Of a DNA stretch of 47,585 nucleotides, positions 8,818 through 18,478 are shown piece by piece. The notes below the pieces were generated by a model. That model was given only the letters and a program-made list of their open reading frames with translations, was not told the DNA's origin and searched no databases. The stretch's first letter is position 1. The number at the start of each line of letters is the position of its first letter. Origin of the DNA: an uncultured bacterium (lineage in GTDB: Bacteria; Patescibacteriota; Andersenbacteria; UBA10190; CAIZMI01); NCBI GenBank assembly GCA_903934015.1, contig CAIZMI010000045.1, forward strand, positions 1-47,585, written 5' to 3'. Both the position numbers and the translations under genes were made by a program.

Positions 8818-9987
8818 ATGCAATTAAACAATTTGTTGCGATGCGGAGGAATTATTCTGACGACAGTATGTTTATTTTGTTTTCCGTTTTATTTTGTTTC
8901 GGCCGCCAGTCCCTTATTGGATGAAGTTACTGTCGGTACGGCGCAGATTAAAAAACAAATGACGAAAAATTTCATTTTGGATGCCGATGGTAAAAAATTT
9001 ACCGTACCGGTAAAAATATTAAAAAATTTTGTTTCGTTGGTTGAAGAAGGAGATAGAACAATAATAAAACTTAAAGCTTGGCATATTTATGATTATTTGA
9101 ATGTGTATGTTTCTCCAAATGTCAATGATGAGGGTGCAAACGCGCGTTTTGTGATGAAAAATGGAGTATGGGTTTTTAGCGCGCCGGGGCGAGAGGGGAA
9201 AATTGTTGATGGTATAAAAACATCATTGGCGATTCGCAGTGCGCTGGCATCGGGACAAGGTGTGGCTAAAATTTCGATGAAAAAATATTTGCCACCCGTT
9301 ACAAGTGAAAAAGAATTTAAAAAACTAGGACTAAGTACGGTTATTGCGGAGGGAACAACAAATTTTTCCGGCAGTCCCGCGAATCGGATAAAAAATATCA
9401 CGGTTGGACGAGATAAATTGCAGGGAGTGTTAATTGCTCCGAACGCTGAATTTTCCTTGATAAAAACGCTTGGTTCAATTACGAAAGAAACAGGTTTTTT
9501 TCCGGAATTGGTTATTAAGGAAAATGTTACTGTTCCGGAATATGGTGGTGGGCTGTGTCAGATTTCCACGACTCTTTTTCGTGCTGTGGTTGCCGGGGGG
9601 TTAAACGTAACGGAAAGGCATAACCATGCTTATCCTGTAAAATATTATGGAACACCGGGGTTTGATGCAACCATTTATTCGCCACGTCCGGATTTGCGGT
9701 TTATTAATAATACGGGAAATTGGTTGCTTTTGCAGGGTGTGATTTCTGGAAGTAAATTAACTTTTCAAATTTATGGTAAATCGGATGGTCGCAATGTAAA
9801 AATCGATGGGCCTCACATAATTGAAAAGAAACCGGACGGTTCGATTAAGACACTGTTGCGTGAAGTTGTGGCTGACAAAAATGGAAAAGAAATTCTAAAC
9901 AAACTTTTCCCGAGTTCATATAAATCTCCCGACCTTTTTCCAATTACGAGGAAGGAAAATGGAGAAAGTGGTACAATTAATCCATGA
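8818..9987 (+). CDS. VanW family protein
   Basis: 'APNAEFSLIKTLGSITKETGFFPELVIKENVTVPEYGGGLCQISTTLFRAVVAGGLNVTERHNHAYPVKYYG' is a VanW signature. Confidence 0.9.
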   Translation: MQLNNLLRCGGIILTTVCLFCFPFYFVSAASPLLDEVTVGTAQIKKQMTKNFILDADGKKFTVPVKILKNFVSLVEEGDRTIIKLKAWHIYDYLNVYVSPNVNDEGANARFVMKNGVWVFSAPGREGKIVDGIKTSLAIRSALASGQGVAKISMKKYLPPVTSEKEFKKLGLSTVIAEGTTNFSGSPANRIKNITVGRDKLQGVLIAPNAEFSLIKTLGSITKETGFFPELVIKENVTVPEYGGGLCQISTTLFRAVVAGGLNVTERHNHAYPVKYYGTPGFDATIYSPRPDLRFINNTGNWLLLQGVISGSKLTFQIYGKSDGRNVKIDGPHIIEKKPDGSIKTLLREVVADKNGKEILNKLFPSSYKSPDLFPITRKENGESGTINP

Positions 9988-10868
9988 AAAAAATTCTCTC
10001 AGTAGTTGTTGCGGTAGTGGTAATCATTGCTTGCGCGGTATTTTTATATACAAAAAGGTTAACACCGGAAGAACGGCTACAAACCGCCTTTGTTGATTTA
10101 GTTAATGCGCCTAGCGGGCATATGCAGGCGACTATTACAACTAATACCGACCCAGTCGCTTCTGCGTCTACGCTCTCTGAATTCAAAATTGAAACCGATG
10201 GTAATTTTCAAAAGGGGGCGGTAGGAAATTTGGATGTAGATAGTAATGTCGTGGTAACAGGTTCAATGACCGGCGCTTCTGTCGTTGGAAAAGGAGCAAT
10301 TAGAATTGTCGATGGAAAGTTATTTTATAAATTTGATGAATTACCTGAAATATTGGCCGATATATCAACTATTCGTGGCAAATGGCTTGCCGGTTCAGGG
10401 GTAGTCGATTTATTGTCGGATACGACGCGTGCGAACATGGCGGTTACATTTAAAAATCCTCAGCTATTCACATCTATCAAAAAAATCGGTAATGAAAAAA
10501 TAGGCGGTTTTAATACTACGCATTTTCAGACGGTATTTTCGGCAAGCGGTTATGCAAGTTTTGTGGAGGAGTTTTCCAAATTATCGGGAAACGCGGGAGT
10601 AAATAAAGTAGATTTGGAAAATAGCGTGAAGGCGCTAAATAATGTGCCTTTTAATTTTTGGATTGATTCAAGAAATAAATTACGCAAAGTGGCTGTTGCT
10701 TATGTAAATCCCCAAAATAAGGCGAATGTGAGTATCAAAATATTACTTACAAATTATATTGGTAAAGACAAAATTGCCGATCCGGCACTGGCTGAACAAA
10801 TCGTTATGCCTACCGCAGCGCCAGTCGCGTCCGGTGTGACACCTGTGGCCATTCCGATTAAGAAATAA
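9984..10868 (+). CDS. Hypothetical secreted/anchored protein
   Basis: 294-aa ORF, N-terminal hydrophobic segment, overlaps the vanW-like stop by 4 nt. Confidence 0.7.
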   Translation: MKKILSVVVAVVVIIACAVFLYTKRLTPEERLQTAFVDLVNAPSGHMQATITTNTDPVASASTLSEFKIETDGNFQKGAVGNLDVDSNVVVTGSMTGASVVGKGAIRIVDGKLFYKFDELPEILADISTIRGKWLAGSGVVDLLSDTTRANMAVTFKNPQLFTSIKKIGNEKIGGFNTTHFQTVFSASGYASFVEEFSKLSGNAGVNKVDLENSVKALNNVPFNFWIDSRNKLRKVAVAYVNPQNKANVSIKILLTNYIGKDKIADPALAEQIVMPTAAPVASGVTPVAIPIKK

Positions 10869-10928
10869 CAACCTTAATATTAATCAAAGGTTTGGGACGG
10901 TCTTTTAAAATTGCGCTATAATGTTTAA

Positions 10929-11939
10929 ATGGATATAAATATAATTATTGGAATTGTTATTGGCGCTTTAGTGGGGGCAGTGGTAATGCTTCTATTGTCG
11001 CGTAAAAAAGGTAATGTTCGGACTGCCGAACAAAATCTGATGGACCGGTTTGATAAGTTTCAACGTAATGTAGAAGCGCGCCTAGATTCTTCGAAAGAAT
11101 TTCTATCAGAGCGGGTGAGTGCGACGGAGCGAACGGCGCGCGAACTTTCTCAGCACTTTGGTCACTTGCGTGAAGCATCACAGCACATTTTACGAACGAA
11201 TACGGAAATTTTGGATTTTCAAAAAATGCTGGCTTCTCCTTCGGCACGCGGTGGTTTTGGCGAAATGCTTTTAGAGTCTTTGTTGAGGGATATTCTTCCG
11301 CAAGACCGTTATGAATTACAATACACGCTTTCGTCCGGCGATCGTGCCGATGCGGTGTTGAAGTTGCAAGATGGGTACATTGTTGCTGTGGATGCAAAGT
11401 TTCCGCTTGCTTGGTACGAACCGTTAGTACACGCATCAGATGAGCAAGAACATTTAGAGGCTTATCGTGCTTTTTCGGCAGACGTGAAAAAACATGCCAA
11501 AGATATTGCCAATAAGTATATTCACGAACAGGATCGCACGCTTTCATTTGCGTTTATGTATATTCCAACCGAAGGTGTTTATTACGAAATTGTTCGTAAT
11601 CCGGAACTTTGGAATGCAATTACGGCTCTCAAGGTTTATCCCGTTTCGCCCAACTCTTTTGTGCCTTATATGTATACCGTTTTAGTTGGTTTAAAGGGGA
11701 TGCAAATCGAGAAAGAAGCAAAACATATTTTGGAATTACTTGGAAAGTTACAGAAAGATTTTACACGTGTGGATACGGAATTTGGTAAAGTTGGTGCGCA
11801 TTTGGAACAAGCACTGCATCGACACGAAGATGCTGAAAAAATATTTGCACGCCTGAAAGGGAAGGTTGAAGGATTAAGCACTGGTTCACAGGCAGAAGTA
11901 TTGGATTCAGGCGAAGAAATAAAACAGGAAGAACAATAA
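10929..11939 (+). CDS. rmuC: RmuC family DNA recombination protein
   Basis: N-terminal TM plus coiled coil, then 'ASPSARGGFGEMLLESLLRDILPQDRYELQYTLSSGDRADAVLKLQDGYIVAVDAKFPL'. Confidence 0.92.
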   Translation: MDINIIIGIVIGALVGAVVMLLLSRKKGNVRTAEQNLMDRFDKFQRNVEARLDSSKEFLSERVSATERTARELSQHFGHLREASQHILRTNTEILDFQKMLASPSARGGFGEMLLESLLRDILPQDRYELQYTLSSGDRADAVLKLQDGYIVAVDAKFPLAWYEPLVHASDEQEHLEAYRAFSADVKKHAKDIANKYIHEQDRTLSFAFMYIPTEGVYYEIVRNPELWNAITALKVYPVSPNSFVPYMYTVLVGLKGMQIEKEAKHILELLGKLQKDFTRVDTEFGKVGAHLEQALHRHEDAEKIFARLKGKVEGLSTGSQAEVLDSGEEIKQEEQ

Positions 11940-11960
11940 AAAAACCGCTCACGTGAGCGG
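11939..11960 (-). terminator. Rho-independent terminator for the 11966..12358 minus-strand gene
   Basis: CCGCTCACGTGAGCGG (11945-11960); on the minus strand it is followed by a T run. Confidence 0.75.
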
Positions 11961-11965
11961 AGGCC

Positions 11966-12358
11966 CTAGGTGGCCAGAACTTTGTGAGACTGACTTCGTC
12001 GATAGACCATGTACCATCTCTGATCGTACGTTGTCAGTGCGTTGTCAGTTAGGCGGTAGGCAGTGACACGGAGTCTGGAAAACTTCTCGTGTTTCTGGCT
12101 TATGCGCTTTACATATCCAGCGACGATCAAGGAATTCAGAATCTGCTGGAGTTTATCCTTGCGAAGAAGATAATTAGATCGTCGAAATTCATTGATCAGT
12201 TCGCCGATTGAAAGGCATGTTCCTCGTGGGGAGAGTTTCTCGATGATATACTTCTCGATTGAAAAATAGGTGAGAAAATTTCTTCTGATCCGGTCGAAGA
12301 TCAGCGTTACAACGGAAACGAGCACAAAGGTTGCGCAAAACACTTGCAGGTTTGACAT
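11966..12358 (-). CDS. Hypothetical protein: N-terminal TM plus winged-helix-like domain
   Basis: ORF followed by a strong terminator; 'LSIGELINEFRRSNYLLRKDKLQQILNSLIVAGYVKRISQ...YRLTDNALTTYDQ' reads like a wHTH domain. Confidence 0.65.
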   Translation of the reverse strand: MSNLQVFCATFVLVSVVTLIFDRIRRNFLTYFSIEKYIIEKLSPRGTCLSIGELINEFRRSNYLLRKDKLQQILNSLIVAGYVKRISQKHEKFSRLRVTAYRLTDNALTTYDQRWYMVYRRSQSHKVLAT

Positions 12359-12492
12359 GATCAGGTCCTTTGTCAGAAACGAGAAAAGTGGGGAAGAAAG
12401 AACAAAGATCTATTATACTCAAGATTGGGTAAGAGTCCAGATTATGTGCTTACCTATTGCCTTAACAATGACTTTTCTTTACATTCAGCCTT

Positions 12493-13284
12493 ATGCAACT
12501 AACAGGTAGGGCAAGAGAAGTTATTGAAAGTTTGGACCACACTCGCGGTCTCTATTACAATGTTGGTCGGCCAACCGCAGAGTTACTATACATATTTACG
12601 CGCCTGTTACGGCCGAAGCACGTTGTTGAGGTTGGTACCGCGAATGGTTATTCGGCGATTATTCTTGGATCGGCAGTCAAGGATTTTGGCGGATCGGTAA
12701 TTACTATGGAGCGAAACGGTAACTGTGCGGAAAACGCACAAAAAAATATTTTGGCAGCCGGATTGCAGGATGTCGTAACAGTGCTTCCCGGCAGTGCGTA
12801 TAAGATTTTGGATCGTTTGCCGGGACCGTTTGATATGGTTTTTTTGGACGCAACTAAACAGGAATATCTTGGTTATTTTGAACGCGTAAAAAGTAAACTT
12901 TCACCCGCCGGCTTGTTGATTGCGGATAACATAATATCGCACGAACAAGAGTTGGGTGATTTTATGCGGATTGTTTGTGGTGATATTCATTTTTCTTCTA
13001 CCGTATTGCAGGTTGGTAGTGGTTTATTGGTGGCAACAATGAATCCCGTAAAAGAATCAGTCGAAGATAAACATATTTCCGATATGGGTGAACTTGTAAA
13101 GAAAATGGGTCCTAGAATTTTTCAGGGAACGGCGCGTGATGTGCAAAACGGCAAAATATTCTTAAAAAATTTGTACGACAAAACCAAAGACGATGTTCAT
13201 TTGCAGAATGAAGCAATCAGTGATTTGGATGGTTATGAGCGATCGTTGTTTGAGGAGGAAATGCGATTGCCCGATCTGGCTTAG
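12493..13284 (+). CDS. O-methyltransferase family protein (SAM-dependent)
   Basis: 'RPKHVVEVGTANGYSAIILGSAV', 'GPFDMVFLDATKQEYLGYFERVKSKLSPAGLLIADNI'. Confidence 0.88.
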   Translation: MQLTGRAREVIESLDHTRGLYYNVGRPTAELLYIFTRLLRPKHVVEVGTANGYSAIILGSAVKDFGGSVITMERNGNCAENAQKNILAAGLQDVVTVLPGSAYKILDRLPGPFDMVFLDATKQEYLGYFERVKSKLSPAGLLIADNIISHEQELGDFMRIVCGDIHFSSTVLQVGSGLLVATMNPVKESVEDKHISDMGELVKKMGPRIFQGTARDVQNGKIFLKNLYDKTKDDVHLQNEAISDLDGYERSLFEEEMRLPDLA

Positions 13285-13285
13285 T

Positions 13286-14350
13286 TTATGTATTGACTAT
13301 TCCGGTAATATTTTCAAAAACAGTTTTCACGTCTAGGGAGAGTAGGGTTTCATCTGCTTCATGTTTTTTTCTAATTTCTTGCAATTTTGTAACGTCATAA
13401 GTTGGCGTTGTTCCTTTGGCGCGAATAACATGTCCATATTTTCCCCATGGTGCCGTTCTTCCTTCGTCTGTGGGTCCAAATAAACCAAAAGTAGGAATTT
13501 TTTGAGAGACGGCAATATGCATTAAGCCGGAATCATTGCTTACAAAAAAACTACATTTACTCATCAGTGCGGCCGTATCTCGCAATGAGAGAGCAATATT
13601 GTGGGGTTTATGGCGCATATGTTTCGCTACTTCCTCTTTGAGCTTGTTTTCATCGGGACCGCCAAAGATTAATACTTCTGCCTTAAATTGGTCTATCAGT
13701 CCATCGGCAAGTTTAGCCCATCGTTCAATCGGCCAACGTTTATAGATCATATCTATGTTTGTTCCAGGGTGTAGACCGATAATTTTTTTTTCGTTGATAT
13801 TGTTTTGTGAAAGAAAAGATTCAGCGCTCGTTTGTTCAGTGGTAGTAAGTGGAAAATCATATTCTGTATTTGAGGAATTTGTATCAATGTCTAGACCTTG
13901 AAGCAGATTAAGATTTTGTTGAACATCATGCACTTGTCGCAATGGAAATGATTTTGTAAAAAAAAGGCCACTATTTTTTAAAAAATAATAATTGTACTTA
14001 TGGCCAATGCGGGCAGAAATATTACCGAAAAAAAGGAGAGAACTGCTATTTGTTAATTGTCCCGGAAAAGCAACGATGCCGATATCAAATTTCTCATTAT
14101 ATACGGTTTTAATTATTTCTATGCGTTGCTTAAGTGTTGGTTTTGGATATCCAATAATCACTCTTTTTATATTATTGTTGTGTAGCAGTACATCTTTTGT
14201 TCCGCGAGGGGCAACCATCACTGAAATTTCCGCGGTTGGGTTAGTTTCTTTTAGTTCTTTTATTAGTGGGGTTTGCATTAGCAAGTTGCCGATGCCGGAC
14301 ATCGCCACGATTAAAACACGCGGTTGTTTAATTTCCTTATAGTTATGCAT
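13286..14350 (-). CDS. Glycosyltransferase family 9 (heptosyltransferase-like)
   Basis: 'RVLIVAMSGIGNLLMQTPLIKEL', 'IIGLHPGTNIDMIYKRWPIERWAKLADGL', 'FFVSNDSGLMHIAVSQKIPTFGLFGPTDEGRTAPWG'. Confidence 0.92.
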   Translation of the reverse strand: MHNYKEIKQPRVLIVAMSGIGNLLMQTPLIKELKETNPTAEISVMVAPRGTKDVLLHNNNIKRVIIGYPKPTLKQRIEIIKTVYNEKFDIGIVAFPGQLTNSSSLLFFGNISARIGHKYNYYFLKNSGLFFTKSFPLRQVHDVQQNLNLLQGLDIDTNSSNTEYDFPLTTTEQTSAESFLSQNNINEKKIIGLHPGTNIDMIYKRWPIERWAKLADGLIDQFKAEVLIFGGPDENKLKEEVAKHMRHKPHNIALSLRDTAALMSKCSFFVSNDSGLMHIAVSQKIPTFGLFGPTDEGRTAPWGKYGHVIRAKGTTPTYDVTKLQEIRKKHEADETLLSLDVKTVFENITGIVNT

Positions 14351-15497
14351 GTCTATTTTTTAGCAGATCGGTATAAAGTTGTCGAAGTTTTGCTACGCTT
14401 TGATCCCAAGCAAATTCGGTGAGCGCGCGATAGCGAGCAGTTTCCGCCATTTCTTGTGCCGTATTTCGATTTGTTAAAAGTGAAATAGTTTTGCTGGCTA
14501 AATCCGCGGTATTTTCAGGTTCAAAAAGTAAACCCGTTTTGTCAGGGTGAACAATGTAGGGGATGGCACTCCCATTCGTGGCGACGATTGGGCATCCGGA
14601 GGCACCGGCCTCAAGTAAAACAATACCAAAGGCTTCAAAACGGCTTGGAAAAACAAAAGCACTTGCGTTTTGATATGCGCCAATGAGCTGTTCTCGTGTT
14701 GTTTTTCCGGTCCAGGTAATAAATTTTTCCATTCCAAGCTTTTTTGCTTGTTCTTCGCACTGTTTTCGAAAGCCAAAGTCTTCACCAATAATCACAAGAT
14801 GTGTGTCTGGAACTCGTTTTATGACTTCTGGTAGTGAATCAATTAATAAATCAACGCCCTTGGCGCGCGCAATTCTTCCTGCGAAAAGTAAGATATTTTT
14901 CGCAGTTACATTCCAAGCCGGAAATGGATTATCCTTTTTGGTTGAAAATGTTTCGGCTTCAATTCCGGGAGGAATTAGTTCTACGCGATCTAACATAAAT
15001 CCGTCTTTTTTGAGCATTTCATGTTCGTAAGGTGAAATAACCACCACAGCATCGGCGGCGGCCACCGTTGATCGTCCGTAAAGAATCCGGTAGAGTTGCC
15101 ATTTCATTGATCGACGGTTGTCGGTGTTGTAGTAATAAGTATTTAGAACAAAAGGGATATTCCGTTTTTTTGCGACGCGCGCGGCAATGTCGGCCGGAGC
15201 ATACCAAAAAGCATGGGCATGTAAAATATCCATCTCCATTTCAGTTAATTCTTCTTTCAGGTTTGCCGGTATTGGGTAACCAACCGAATCAAAAGTGTGT
15301 GCATCGTGGCGGTGGATATATGGCGGATCAATCGGTAGCGGGTTGAGCTGAGTTGGCGGATGATGTATTTTTAAATTAGTTGTTTCAACGCGAACGTCGT
15401 CATTTCCGGCACGTAATCGTTCCACTAGTTCTTTTGTATAATCTTCAACACCACCGGTGGCGGGAGGGTAACGAAGAAGTGTGTGAACAATTTTCAT
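14343..15497 (-). CDS. Glycosyltransferase family 4
   Basis: 'YPPATGGVEDYTKEL', 'ILLFAGRIARAKGVDLLIDSLPEV', 'FVFPSRFEAFGIVLLEAGASGCPIVAT'. Confidence 0.93.
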   Translation of the reverse strand: MKIVHTLLRYPPATGGVEDYTKELVERLRAGNDDVRVETTNLKIHHPPTQLNPLPIDPPYIHRHDAHTFDSVGYPIPANLKEELTEMEMDILHAHAFWYAPADIAARVAKKRNIPFVLNTYYYNTDNRRSMKWQLYRILYGRSTVAAADAVVVISPYEHEMLKKDGFMLDRVELIPPGIEAETFSTKKDNPFPAWNVTAKNILLFAGRIARAKGVDLLIDSLPEVIKRVPDTHLVIIGEDFGFRKQCEEQAKKLGMEKFITWTGKTTREQLIGAYQNASAFVFPSRFEAFGIVLLEAGASGCPIVATNGSAIPYIVHPDKTGLLFEPENTADLASKTISLLTNRNTAQEMAETARYRALTEFAWDQSVAKLRQLYTDLLKNRHA

Positions 15498-15512
15498 TAA
15501 TTTATATCCATG

Positions 15513-15586
15513 ATAAAACCCACAATCAATATTGAAACTGCATTGTCTGCGGAAGATGCAGTTTTAATATCAATTGTGGGTTTTAT
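15513..15586. repeat. Long stem-loop (31-nt arms, 3 mismatches) with loop TGTCTGCGGAAG
   Basis: ATAAAACCCACAATCAATATTGAAACTGCAT / ATGCAGTTTTAATATCAATTGTGGGTTTTAT; loop shared with 20391-20401. Confidence 0.85.
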
Positions 15587-15597
15587 TTGTGGCATGT

Positions 15598-16413
15598 TTA
15601 GGTTTTTCTTAAAAGTGCAAGATATTTTTTGCACATCTTATATTCATATTGTGCGCTGAAGTAGCACCAAAGCCAACCTTGCCAACCGTCCAAAATTCCT
15701 CGTTGTTTTAAAAGTCGTCTAATAAATTGCTTAATTGCACGTTCAGAGAGAAAGCGCAGTCGCGAGAGCAGGTTGCGTGGATTTACATTCACAATTTTAC
15801 CCATTCGGTCATGTCCGGTTTTAAGTAGTTCTTCTGCATCGGCAGATGAGTATTTTTCTTGTCTTTCTAGGTAACCGGCAATCGTTTGGTAGTGGCTATG
15901 GTGCATTAGATAATTTTTTGTGTGACCGGTATCTGGTGCATCAAATTTAATTATTGATTTATCGGTGCGTCTGATTACCTGTTCGTGGACCTCTTTGTTA
16001 TTCCACTCAGCGTCCGTTCTGCTAAAGAGACGCATATTATTTCCGGCTAAATGTTTCAGTGGTTTATTCAAAAACACGGTAATAAGTCGTAACCAATAAT
16101 ATTTAAATTTAGGATTCGCGAGAATTGCGTTGATTTCACTCACTAGTTCGTCAGTAATTTCTTCATCGGCGTCCATGTGAAGAATATAGTCGCAAGCGGT
16201 TTTGCTTACGGCAAAATTTTTCTGTGGTCCGTAACCAAGCCAGTCTTGCTGAAAAACCTTGTCCGTGTATTTTTTTGCAATTTCCACTGTGTTGTCGGTG
16301 CTTCCACTGTCGACAACAATAATCTCGGTCGCGATTTTCTTTGCACTCGCAAGCGCTGTTGCTAAGTATTTTTCTTCATTTTTAACAATACAAACTACGG
16401 CAAGTGTTTTCAT
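15598..16413 (-). CDS. Glycosyltransferase family 2 (WaaE/KdtX-like)
   Basis: 'LAVVCIVKNEEKYLATALASAKKIATEIIVVDSGSTDNTVEIAKKY', 'HMDADEEITDEL'. Confidence 0.9.
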   Translation of the reverse strand: MKTLAVVCIVKNEEKYLATALASAKKIATEIIVVDSGSTDNTVEIAKKYTDKVFQQDWLGYGPQKNFAVSKTACDYILHMDADEEITDELVSEINAILANPKFKYYWLRLITVFLNKPLKHLAGNNMRLFSRTDAEWNNKEVHEQVIRRTDKSIIKFDAPDTGHTKNYLMHHSHYQTIAGYLERQEKYSSADAEELLKTGHDRMGKIVNVNPRNLLSRLRFLSERAIKQFIRRLLKQRGILDGWQGWLWCYFSAQYEYKMCKKYLALLRKT

Positions 16414-17072
16414 TGGGCAACTTTGTTTTCCGAGATAACTTGTCCGATTGTTGCGATGCGAATAGGTAATTGATTGATGAATTTTATGTGAGCTTCAAGT
16501 TCCGTTAATTGAACGGAATGAATTTTATCAGGGTGATTAACGTGGTGAAATGTTTCTATAAGCCATTTATTTTCAACCATGGCGCGGAGTGCCCAAAAAT
16601 TCCATTTCCATGGTGCAAAGTTTTTTTGAGTGGCGTTGAAGGTGCACAGCTCATATTTGTCTTTTGGTGGAAAAGTTTCAAAACCACGCTTCGTTGTTCG
16701 GGCAGATGAAAAATATTCGGTCGCAATTCTTTTTACGCGCGGATCGAATGCGCCCCCTGGATAGATAAGGGAACTTGCGTTTGTTGCTGTCTTGCTTTCG
16801 CTTAAATCCTGCCTGATTTGTTCTTCGGATAAGGTTGAAAGAGGTGAGTGGTTTTTTCCATGGGCCCCCAGCTCATGTCCTTTTTTAAAACAATATTCTT
16901 TCCAGCTTGAAAGAGAAGAGACGTTTGAGTTTTCAGTCTTCGCGACTTTTTCTGTTTCAATCGGTACGGCAATTGTTGCTTTGATTTTGTATTTTTCAAG
17001 CAAAGGTAAAGCATCCGACATTATTTCGGAATACCCATCATCAAAAACAAAAGAAATTATTCCGCGAGTCAT
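16410..17072 (-). CDS. Polysaccharide deacetylase family protein
   Basis: Start chosen at MTRGIISFVFDDGYSEI (internal to the 17198 ORF); 'ELGAHGKNHSPLSTLSEEQIRQDL', 'SLIYPGGAFDPRV' NodB-like motifs. Confidence 0.88.
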   Translation of the reverse strand: MTRGIISFVFDDGYSEIMSDALPLLEKYKIKATIAVPIETEKVAKTENSNVSSLSSWKEYCFKKGHELGAHGKNHSPLSTLSEEQIRQDLSESKTATNASSLIYPGGAFDPRVKRIATEYFSSARTTKRGFETFPPKDKYELCTFNATQKNFAPWKWNFWALRAMVENKWLIETFHHVNHPDKIHSVQLTELEAHIKFINQLPIRIATIGQVISENKVAQ

Positions 17073-17254
17073 AAGGTCATATAAAGGCGTCAGACTTCCG
17101 GTTTTGGCTAAACAAGAGGAACCCGCTGTATGTAGATATCGAATTAGCGAGCATTGGTTTACTAGTGAAGGATAACGCCAAAATGAGCGTGTTGACAATA
17201 TGAACGAAATGAAAAAAGTGCAAAATGTTATTCAAAATACTGTATACTGCATTT

Positions 17255-18379
17255 ATGACTAAAATTGCTTTTGTAACCAATGCCCCTCCGTTTTCAGGGA
17301 TGGGAAAGCCTGCAAGAGAGGTCTTTTCCCGTCTTAGAGAAAACAATATCGATTCCGATTTTTTTTATCTAGACGCTAGTCATGGGGAGATATTAAAAAA
17401 CGACGAAAAGATCGTTGGGTTAAGAGATTTGCCAAGACCATTGGGCGTGAAACCTGTTCAATGGTGGCGTCTTGCGCGAAAATTACCAAAGCAAGGGTAC
17501 GATTTTTGGCATATTGGAAACCAAACATTGTCTTTTATTCCTCGACAGAATTTTCTACTTACAGTTTATGATCTGATTGAGTTGGTGGATCCGCAGGAAA
17601 TGTTTGGTAGTTTTGTCGCGAAATATTTGTATAAAGGTATTTCAAGGGCTAAACATATTATTTGTGTTTCCGAATATACCAAAAAAGTTTTGCAAAAGGT
17701 CTACCATATTCCTGGTGAAAAAATAACGGTGATCCCCTTGGCGGTGGGTGAGCACTTCAAGCCACTCGAAAATATTCGTCAAAGTATCGGTTATCAAGAA
17801 TTTTTATCGCTAAACAATTTACCCAATAATGCAAAAATTATTTTGCACGTGGGGTCCGATCATCCAAGAAAGAATTTAAATTTATTAGCCGAGATTCTTG
17901 CGAGAGTAAAAAAGTCTGTGCCGAATGTTTACCTGATTAAGGTTGGTGCGCCGGGGCTGAAGGCGGGTCGTCTTGAATTTCAAAACAAATTAAGTGATCT
18001 AAAAGTTAGTGATGCGGTGCGGTTTATTGATAACACTACCGATGAAAAATTAGCGATGATTTATGCCATGGCCGACGTGTTCATTTTTCCTTCCTTGTAT
18101 GAAGGTTTTGGGGTCCCACCGCTCGAAGCGATGGCTTGTGGTTGTCCCGTCGTGGCTTCGAATGCTACCAGTATCCCGGAAGTTATTGGTGATGCTAGTC
18201 CAATGCACGATCCGACGGATATCGTCGGTTTTACTGCATCGGTTCAAAGGGTGTTAAATGATGCAAATTATGCCGCAGAATTAAAGCAAAAAGGTATTGA
18301 GAGAACCAAATTTTTCTCCTGGGATGAGATTGCGAAAAAGACGGCAGAAGTGTACGAAAGTATGCTGTATGCTGTATGA
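17255..18379 (+). CDS. Glycosyltransferase family 4
   Basis: Start at [24 protein letters not shown]; '[23 protein letters not shown]', '[35 protein letters not shown]'. The C-terminal residues SMLYAV are encoded by a heptad-repeat arm. Confidence 0.93.
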   Translation: MTKIAFVTNAPPFSGMGKPAREVFSRLRENNIDSDFFYLDASHGEILKNDEKIVGLRDLPRPLGVKPVQWWRLARKLPKQGYDFWHIGNQTLSFIPRQNFLLTVYDLIELVDPQEMFGSFVAKYLYKGISRAKHIICVSEYTKKVLQKVYHIPGEKITVIPLAVGEHFKPLENIRQSIGYQEFLSLNNLPNNAKIILHVGSDHPRKNLNLLAEILARVKKSVPNVYLIKVGAPGLKAGRLEFQNKLSDLKVSDAVRFIDNTTDEKLAMIYAMADVFIFPSLYEGFGVPPLEAMACGCPVVASNATSIPEVIGDASPMHDPTDIVGFTASVQRVLNDANYAAELKQKGIERTKFFSWDEIAKKTAEVYESMLYAV

Positions 18380-18436
18380 AGAATGCTGTATATGTTCGCG
18401 TTCGATACCGCATACAACATACTCAATACAGCATAC
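18360..18436. repeat. GTATNNN-heptad inverted-repeat element, copy B (short core)
   Basis: Left arm GTATGCT GTATGCT GTATGAA GAATGCT GTATATG; right arm on reverse strand GTATGCT GTATTGA GTATGTT GTATGCG GTATC. Confidence 0.82.
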
Positions 18437-18478
18437 TATGGTTGACATAATCAAAATACAATATTACATTATACAGTC

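Noticed and set aside
10957-11547. 196-aa minus-strand ORF antisense to rmuC
   Set aside because: No family resemblance; fully inside a well-supported RmuC gene; Cys/His/Pro-rich translation typical of an antisense reading frame.
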